Shown here in pieces: positions 59,162 to 64,000 of a stretch of 64,000 bases of DNA; position 1 is the stretch's first letter; every line of letters starts with the position of its first letter. The DNA lies in NCBI RefSeq assembly GCF_950100655.1, contig NZ_CATNLY010000034.1, positions 124,001 to 188,000 on the forward strand. Direction: 5' to 3'. A program made the position numbers and the translations under genes. This stretch comes from Pleomorphomonas sp. T1.2MG-36 (GTDB taxonomy: Bacteria > Pseudomonadota > Alphaproteobacteria > Rhizobiales > Pleomorphomonadaceae). The notes beneath the pieces were generated by a model. The model searched no databases and was not told the origin of the DNA. It was given only the letters and a program-made list of their open reading frames with translations.

Positions 59162-60121
59162 ATGAGAAGCTATCTCGACTTTGAGAAACCCATCGCCGAC
59201 CTTGAGGGCAAGGTTCAGGAGCTGAAAGCCCTGGCCGACGGCGGAGCCGCCCTTCCCATCGACGACGACATCGCCAAACTCGAGACGAGCGCCGCCCAGG
59301 CGCTGGCCGACATCTACGCTCGCCTCACGCCTTGGCAGAAGGCGCAAGTCGCACGCCATCCCGACCGGCCGCATGCCGCCCACTACATCGAACGGTTGAT
59401 CTCCGACTGGACGCCGCTCGCCGGCGACCGCAACTTTGGCGAAGACGCAGCGATCCTGGCCGGCCTCGGCAGTTTCCGTGGCCGTCCGGTGGCCGTCATC
59501 GGTCAGGAGAAGGGCCACGACACCCAGACGCGCATCCGCCATAATTTCGGCATGGCGCGTCCGGAGGGCTACCGCAAGGCCATCCGCATCATGGAACTGG
59601 CCGACCGCTTCAATCTGCCGGTGATCTCGCTTGTCGACACCGCTGGCGCCTATCCCGGCATCGGCGCCGAGGAACGCGGCCAGGCCGAAGCCATCGCCCG
59701 TTCGACGCAGGCCTGCCTCCGCTTGGGCGTGCCGATCGTCTCGGTGGTCATCGGCGAAGGCGGCTCCGGCGGCGCCATTGCCATCGCCACCGCCAACCGC
59801 GTCTTCATGCTCGAGCACTCCATCTACTCGGTGATCTCGCCCGAGGGCGCGGCCTCCATTTTGTGGAAGGATTCGGCCAAGGCCCAGGACGCGGCGATGA
59901 ACATGCGCATCACCGCCCAGGATCTCGTTCGCTACGGCATCATCGACGGCATCATCGACGAGCCCGTCGGTGGCGCCCATCGTGCGCCGAACCAGGTGAT
60001 CGAGGCCGTCGGCGGCGTTGTCGAGGCGGCATTTGCCACCTTCGACGGCAAGAGTCGCGACGACATCCGCGCCGATCGGCGCCGCAAGTTCCTGGCGATC
60101 GGCCGCGACCTCAAGGTCTGA
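59162..60121 (+). CDS. accA: Acetyl-CoA carboxylase carboxyltransferase subunit alpha
   Basis: AccA pairs with AccD to transfer the carboxyl group from biotin to acetyl-CoA, the first step of fatty acid synthesis. The 319-aa protein has the family blocks [54 protein letters not shown] and [20 protein letters not shown] 59162 follows GAGAG and gives [15 protein letters not shown], the usual start. Confidence 0.97.
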   Translation: MRSYLDFEKPIADLEGKVQELKALADGGAALPIDDDIAKLETSAAQALADIYARLTPWQKAQVARHPDRPHAAHYIERLISDWTPLAGDRNFGEDAAILAGLGSFRGRPVAVIGQEKGHDTQTRIRHNFGMARPEGYRKAIRIMELADRFNLPVISLVDTAGAYPGIGAEERGQAEAIARSTQACLRLGVPIVSVVIGEGGSGGAIAIATANRVFMLEHSIYSVISPEGAASILWKDSAKAQDAAMNMRITAQDLVRYGIIDGIIDEPVGGAHRAPNQVIEAVGGVVEAAFATFDGKSRDDIRADRRRKFLAIGRDLKV

Positions 60122-60163
60122 GGCCGGACCGCCCTGCATTTTTCCGGTCGCCTTGCCATGAAT

Positions 60164-60190
60164 TTCTCATGTTTCCATTGGAAATGAGAA
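60164..60190. promoter_or_regulatory. Dyad between accA and the L,D-transpeptidase gene
   Basis: An inverted repeat pairs TTCTCAT-GT-TTCC (60164-60176) with GGAAATGAGAA (60180-60190), 11 bp with a 2-base bulge and a 3-base loop. It has no T-run. It may be an operator or an RNA hairpin. Confidence 0.4.
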
Positions 60191-60358
60191 GCCGGCGGCC
60201 TCGATGAACGGATGCGCCGGTCTCCGGCGCACCGGTTCGGCCTTGATGCGGTGGTAACCATTCGGTAACCCTGACCGTCGAGGATCGCTCCATGATATGC
60301 TGTCCGGCGCCCGGGGGGACGGCCAGACAGCCCCCGCCAGGACCCGGAAGGTGCCGCG

Positions 60359-61933
60359 GTGACCATGAGTGAAACGGAGAGCATGACCTCGTTCCGCCCG
60401 AACCAGCCCTCTCCAGGCATTTCCATCGCCGGCCGCCTTGCGCGACTTGCGGTCGCCCTCGGTCTCGCCGCGCTTCTGGCCGCCTGCCAGGCCGACGAGA
60501 TCGGCTACGGCTATGGCCCCAAGGACCAGCGCCCGGTGTCGGCGAAGACGCTTGAGCTCATGAAGAAGCTCAACATGAAACTCTCCTCCCCGGTGCTGAT
60601 GCGCATCTTCAAGGAGGAGAACAAGTTCGAAGTCTGGAAAATGAATGCGAGCGGGCGCTACGACCTGCTCAAGAGCTACGACATCTGCCGCTGGTCGGGC
60701 GATCTCGGGCCAAAGGTCAGGGAAGGCGACAGGCAGGCGCCGGAAGGCTTCTACGCCATTTCGCCCGGCTTGATGAATCCCAAGTCGGACTGGTATCTCG
60801 CCTTCAACACCGGCTTCCCCAATGCCTATGACCGGGCCAACGGCCGCACCGGTTCGGCGCTGATGGTGCACGGCTCCTGCTCGTCGCGCGGCTGCTACGC
60901 CATGACCGACCAGCAGATCCAGGAAATCTACGCCCTGGCGCGCGAAGCCTTCCGCGGCGGCCAGAAGGCGTTCCAGCTGCAAGCCTTCCCTTTCCGCCTC
61001 AACGGCAAGAACATGGCCAAGCACTGGAACGACCCCAACATGGCCTTCTGGAAGATGCTGAAGGAGGGCTACGACACCTTCGAGATGACCCGTATGGAGC
61101 CGAAGGTGGACGTCTGCGGTCGCAAGTACGTGTTCAACGCCAATCCGGCCCAGCCGCTCGACACGGTCGCCGCCTGTCCCGCCGACCTGGGACAGCCCAA
61201 GGAACTCGTTGCCTCGCTTCAGACGAGGGCCAAGTCGGACTATGCCGAGGCCGAGGTGCTGTTCGCCAAGCTCGAGGAAGACCGCAAGGCTGAGGAAGAC
61301 AAGCGCGTTCAGGTGGCGCTTGCCGCCGAGAAACGCAAGGCCGATGCCGAAAAGGCGCAGGCCGACGCCGAAGCCGCCCGCATCGAAGCCGAGCGTAATC
61401 CGGGTGCTCTCGCCCGCCTGCTCGGCGCCGAACCCAACCCGGACGCGGGCATCACGGTGGGACCGGTGATCGTGCCGCCGACCGGCGCGCCGGTGCCGAT
61501 CGCCGATCCGCGCGGTCCTCGGATTCACGCCGTGGCCATGACCGAGCCCGTCGAACAGGAACGGGCCGGCGCCATTTCCCGCCTGTTCTCCTTCGTGACC
61601 GGCGGGGACAAGACCGAAGCGGCTCCCGTCGCCCCGCCGACCGCCCCCGTGGCCACGGCGCCCGGCGCCCTGGCAGCACCTGCCTCGCCGGCGCCGCCCG
61701 GTCCGGTCGTATCCGCGCCCACGGTCGCCGCACCCATTCCCCCACTGCCCGGTCGACCGTCTCCGTCCGGAGCGAGCCAGCCCGGCGCGATCGCGCCTTC
61801 GGCTGCGCCGCAGCCTGTCTGCGCCATGCCCGGCGTCGCGGTTCCCCCCGGCACTCCGCCGTGCCCGGCCGTGGCCGCCGCACCGACGGAAGCGGACAAG
61901 AGCATTCTCGACCGCATCGGCAACTGGTTCTGA
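60359..61933 (+). CDS. YafK-type L,D-transpeptidase lipoprotein
   Basis: This 524-aa protein has a lipobox LLAAC (lipid-acceptor Cys43) and a YkuD-type catalytic domain with His171 and Cys179 in HGSCSSRGCYAM. The preceding FNTGFPNAYDRANGRTGSA is the hallmark of YafK/DpaA-like members, which act on peptidoglycan or its bound lipoprotein. After about residue 280 comes a charged Ala/Glu/Lys coiled-coil stretch and a long Pro/Ala-rich tail. The GTG at 60359 has GGAAGG 7 bases upstream; ATG 60365 is the alternative. Confidence 0.88.
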   Translation: MTMSETESMTSFRPNQPSPGISIAGRLARLAVALGLAALLAACQADEIGYGYGPKDQRPVSAKTLELMKKLNMKLSSPVLMRIFKEENKFEVWKMNASGRYDLLKSYDICRWSGDLGPKVREGDRQAPEGFYAISPGLMNPKSDWYLAFNTGFPNAYDRANGRTGSALMVHGSCSSRGCYAMTDQQIQEIYALAREAFRGGQKAFQLQAFPFRLNGKNMAKHWNDPNMAFWKMLKEGYDTFEMTRMEPKVDVCGRKYVFNANPAQPLDTVAACPADLGQPKELVASLQTRAKSDYAEAEVLFAKLEEDRKAEEDKRVQVALAAEKRKADAEKAQADAEAARIEAERNPGALARLLGAEPNPDAGITVGPVIVPPTGAPVPIADPRGPRIHAVAMTEPVEQERAGAISRLFSFVTGGDKTEAAPVAPPTAPVATAPGALAAPASPAPPGPVVSAPTVAAPIPPLPGRPSPSGASQPGAIAPSAAPQPVCAMPGVAVPPGTPPCPAVAAAPTEADKSILDRIGNWF

Positions 61934-61948
61934 GCGGCCGGCCGTCGC

Positions 61949-61986
61949 GAACGCCGATAAACGGCGTTCTCGGTGCGCCCTTTTTT
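61949..61986 (+). terminator. Possible terminator of the L,D-transpeptidase gene
   Basis: A perfect 8-bp stem GAACGCCG/CGGCGTTC (61949-61969) lies past the stop; six T residues follow only after an 11-base gap, so efficiency is uncertain. Confidence 0.5.
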
Positions 61987-62025
61987 GCCTTCCGCTCTTG
62001 GGGGGAACCGGGTTAAGCTCCCTCC

Positions 62026-62547
62026 ATGAGCACCCTTTCGATCGACGTCCAGCGCGCCGCCGTGGAGGATGCCGCGGAAATCGCGGCCGTCCATGATGCC
62101 GCATGGCGCTACGCCTACCGGGGCATTCTCGACGGCGTCGAACTCGAGCGGATGATCGAACGGCGCGGTCCCCACTGGTGGGCCAAGGCTATCGCTCGCA
62201 ATGTCGCCGTGCTGGTGGTCAAGGTCGAGGGGCGAGTGGCCGGCTATGCGACGCTGGGACCGAGCCGCATGCGCGCCCTTCCCTTCCGGGGCGAAATCTA
62301 CGAGCTCTATCTTCACCCCGACATGCACGGCGTCGGCCTGGGACGGCGGCTGTTCGAGGAGGCACGGGCGGCCCTTGCCGACATGCACCTCGACGGTCTC
62401 GTCATTCGCGTCCTCGCCGCCAATGCCGTTGGGGTCGGCTTCTACGAGCGACTTGGAGGTCAGGAGGTGGTCGGCTCGAGCGAAGAGATCGCCGGCCGTC
62501 TGGTACCGGTCGTCGTCTATGCCTGGCCGCCGGTCGGAAGAGGCTGA
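62026..62547 (+). CDS. GNAT family N-acetyltransferase
   Basis: This 173-aa protein has the acetyl-CoA-binding motif in YLHPDMHGVGLGRRLFEE, and ANAVGVGFYERLGG near the C-terminus, as in RimI-like enzymes. The substrate is unknown; GNATs of this size modify small amines or protein N-termini. It is followed 107 bases on by ppa. Confidence 0.88.
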   Translation: MSTLSIDVQRAAVEDAAEIAAVHDAAWRYAYRGILDGVELERMIERRGPHWWAKAIARNVAVLVVKVEGRVAGYATLGPSRMRALPFRGEIYELYLHPDMHGVGLGRRLFEEARAALADMHLDGLVIRVLAANAVGVGFYERLGGQEVVGSSEEIAGRLVPVVVYAWPPVGRG

Positions 62548-62653
62548 AAATCGGGCAGTTCGCCACCCCGCCCGCGCTCGCTCCGCCTTGCTTTCGCCCC
62601 ACCATTACGGATAAACACGTGCTCGCGACTTTGTTTCTTTTCAAGGATTAATC

Positions 62654-63193
62654 ATGCGCATCGACGCCGTTCCTATCGGCAACAATCCGCCCGAGGACAT
62701 CAACGTCATTATCGAAGTGCCTCTCGGCGGTGAGCCGATCAAGTACGAGATGGACAAGGCAGCCGGCGCCATGTACGTCGACCGCTTCCTCTACACGGCG
62801 ATGCACTATCCCGGAAATTACGGCTTCGTTCCGCACACCCTGTCGGACGACGGCGACCCGATCGATGTGATGGTGGTGAACACCCGCGCCATCGTGCCGG
62901 GCGCCATCATGAACTGCCGCCCGATCGGCGTTCTCAAGATGCAGGACGAGAGCGGCCACGACGAGAAGATCATCGCCGTTCCCTCCAACAAGCTGACCAC
63001 CCGCTACTCCAAGATCAAGACGATCGACGACCTGCCCGAGATCACGGTTCACCAGATCGAGCACTTCTTCGAGCACTACAAGGATCTGGAACCCGGCAAA
63101 TGGGTGAAGGTGATCGGCTGGGGCGGCGTCAGTGAAGCGGCGGAGCTGATCCTCGCCGCGATTGCCAAAGGTAAGACCGACGCTGAGAAGTAG
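62654..63193 (+). CDS. ppa: Inorganic pyrophosphatase
   Basis: Ppa hydrolyses pyrophosphate to phosphate and drives biosynthetic reactions forward. The 179-aa length is that of family I bacterial enzymes. It has [28 protein letters not shown] and the signature [10 protein letters not shown], with metal-binding Asp residues. ATG 62654 has AAGGA 7 bases upstream. It converges on msrB 31 bases on. Confidence 0.97.
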   Translation: MRIDAVPIGNNPPEDINVIIEVPLGGEPIKYEMDKAAGAMYVDRFLYTAMHYPGNYGFVPHTLSDDGDPIDVMVVNTRAIVPGAIMNCRPIGVLKMQDESGHDEKIIAVPSNKLTTRYSKIKTIDDLPEITVHQIEHFFEHYKDLEPGKWVKVIGWGGVSEAAELILAAIAKGKTDAEK

Positions 63194-63223
63194 AGCAGTG
63201 ATGGCAGCCATCGGCCGCCATCC

Positions 63224-63628
63224 TCACTCCTGCGGACGGAAGACCAGCGCGACGCCGTTGATGCAGTAACGCAGACCGGACGGCGGCGGCCCATCGTCGA
63301 ACACATGGCCGAGGTGCGAGCCGCAGTGAGCGCAATGCACCTCGGTCCGCACCATGAAATGGCTGCGATCGACCGACGTCTCGACGCCGCCCGGCTCCGG
63401 CTCGTTGAAGCTCGGCCAGCCGGTGCCGCTCTCGAATTTGTCGTGCGCTGCAAACAGCGGCGTATCGCAACCGGCGCAATGGAACACGCCACGCCGCTTC
63501 TCGTAAAGCAGCGCGCAACTGCCCGGCGCCTCGGTGCCGTGGCCACGCATGATGCGGTACTGCTCCGGAGTGAGCAGGCTCCGCCACTCCTCGTCGGTGC
63601 GGGTGACAGGAAAAGTTTCGACGGTCAT
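63224..63628 (-). CDS. msrB: Peptide-methionine (R)-S-oxide reductase
   Basis: MsrB repairs the R form of methionine sulfoxide in proteins. The 134-aa protein has two zinc Cys pairs (CAGCDTPLF, CAHCGSHLGHVF) and the catalytic Cys in RYCINGVALVF. The ATG at 63628 has AGGAGC 5 bases upstream; a longer frame to 63643 lacks support. No signal peptide is present, so it acts in the cytoplasm. Confidence 0.96.
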   Translation of the reverse strand: MTVETFPVTRTDEEWRSLLTPEQYRIMRGHGTEAPGSCALLYEKRRGVFHCAGCDTPLFAAHDKFESGTGWPSFNEPEPGGVETSVDRSHFMVRTEVHCAHCGSHLGHVFDDGPPPSGLRYCINGVALVFRPQE

Positions 63629-63693
63629 CGGGAGCTCCTGCAAGCGGCGGCAATGCCGCTTCCTACGTGGGAACCCCTAGCACGAATCGCAAG

Positions 63694-63954
63694 TCAGCGC
63701 TTGTCGGCATCCTCATCGGCGGCGCCGGACGCGCGCCCGTCGGAGATTTCCAGCGGCTTGTCTACCGGATCGACCCATTTGATCAGGAACACCCAGGCAG
63801 CATAGACGAAGACGCCGGCGGTCAGGACCATCCACATGGGATCCTTGATCACGAAATTCTCGTAGCAGGCCCACGCCCCCGTCACCGCCACGAGCAAAAC
63901 GCGGCGCCAAAGCGGCCTATAGAAGGGGTGATTTAGGTCGGAAACGCGCTTCAT
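63694..63954 (-). CDS. Small two-pass membrane protein
   Basis: This 86-aa protein has two hydrophobic segments (VLLVAVTGAWACYENFVI and MWMVLTAGVFVYAAWVFLI) and a charged C-terminus. It starts KRVSDLNHPFYRPLWRRV and may be a DUF3329-like protein, but I am not sure of the family. ATG 63954 has GGAGG 4 bases upstream and overlaps the stop of the gene at the right edge (TGATG), so the two are coupled. Function is unknown. Confidence 0.75.
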   Translation of the reverse strand: MKRVSDLNHPFYRPLWRRVLLVAVTGAWACYENFVIKDPMWMVLTAGVFVYAAWVFLIKWVDPVDKPLEISDGRASGAADEDADKR

Positions 63955-64000
63955 CAATCCTCCAGCCACCGGCCACGACCGGCGGCGCCCTTCATCGTAG
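63954..64000 (-). CDS. C-terminus of an unidentified gene (partial)
   Basis: Only the last 15 or so codons are visible, ending TMKGAAGRGRWLED and a TGA that overlaps the next gene's ATG. The family cannot be told from this piece. Confidence 0.45.
   Translation of the reverse strand, partial: TMKGAAGRGRWLED

Overview
The window is one GC-rich stretch of chromosome from an alphaproteobacterium, most likely of the order Hyphomicrobiales (Rhizobiales). The evidence is the F1-only ATP synthase operon (atpHAGDC) directly after priA, the aerobic-type cobaltochelatase pair CobS/CobT, CarD beside a 7Fe ferredoxin, an S4 protein and a long SUV3-type helicase, and aroK-aroB followed by a CNNM/CBS protein next to xerD and accA. 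Genus cannot be fixed from sequence alone. I saw no insertion sequence, prophage, CRISPR array or obvious island. Coding density is high, and most long open frames opposite the genes are GC-driven shadows.

Layout. 1-2.2 kb: the end of a PotA-type ABC import operon (minus strand, running off the left edge) and an SDR oxidoreductase. 2.4-6.0 kb: histidine degradation genes hutI-hutH-hutG, translationally coupled, with a HutC-like operator on the promoter. 6.0-12.8 kb (minus): a transglutaminase, a circularly permuted ATP-grasp/alpha-E fusion and a transglutaminase/DUF2126 amidoligase fusion. This is the best candidate for an undescribed system, probably one that builds or removes amide-linked peptides. 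12.9-19.5 kb: a GNAT, a DUF2332 protein, leuC, leuB, carbonic anhydrase and a PdxY-like kinase. 19.6-27.2 kb: priA and the F1 ATP synthase operon. 27.3-35.5 kb: a deoxyribose module with a DeoR regulator divergent from deoC, a CUT2-type ABC importer, a DUF4432 protein and deoxyribokinase; a near match to the E. coli DeoR operator lies in front of deoC.

35.7-41 kb: a small GlsB-like membrane protein, tRNA-Arg(CCT), a degenerate thermonuclease-like protein, an M48 lipoprotein peptidase, a pirin, a secreted unknown and carD. 41.4-47.2 kb: fdxA, an S4 RNA-binding protein, the SUV3-type helicase, a 600-base structured intergenic region and a DUF3108 protein. 47.2-54.2 kb: rpmB, a queuosine-precursor transporter, then a minus-strand chain running dnaJ-like, cobS, GFA-like, cobT, phytase-like, rsm22-like. 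54.3-64 kb: bolA-like, the CNNM/CBS protein, aroB, aroK, a small membrane protein coupled to xerD, accA, a YafK-type L,D-transpeptidase, a GNAT, ppa, msrB, a small membrane protein and the tail of one more gene.

How parts work together. The hut genes turn histidine-pathway intermediates into glutamate and formate; hutU, hutF and hutC are not in the window. The deoxyribose genes form a complete uptake, phosphorylation and aldol-cleavage route under one local repressor. In the atp operon, strong hairpins follow exactly the genes for the two three-copy subunits (alpha and beta), which suggests mRNA-level tuning of stoichiometry. Starts were chosen from Shine-Dalgarno spacing and family N-termini; several GTG starts are noted.
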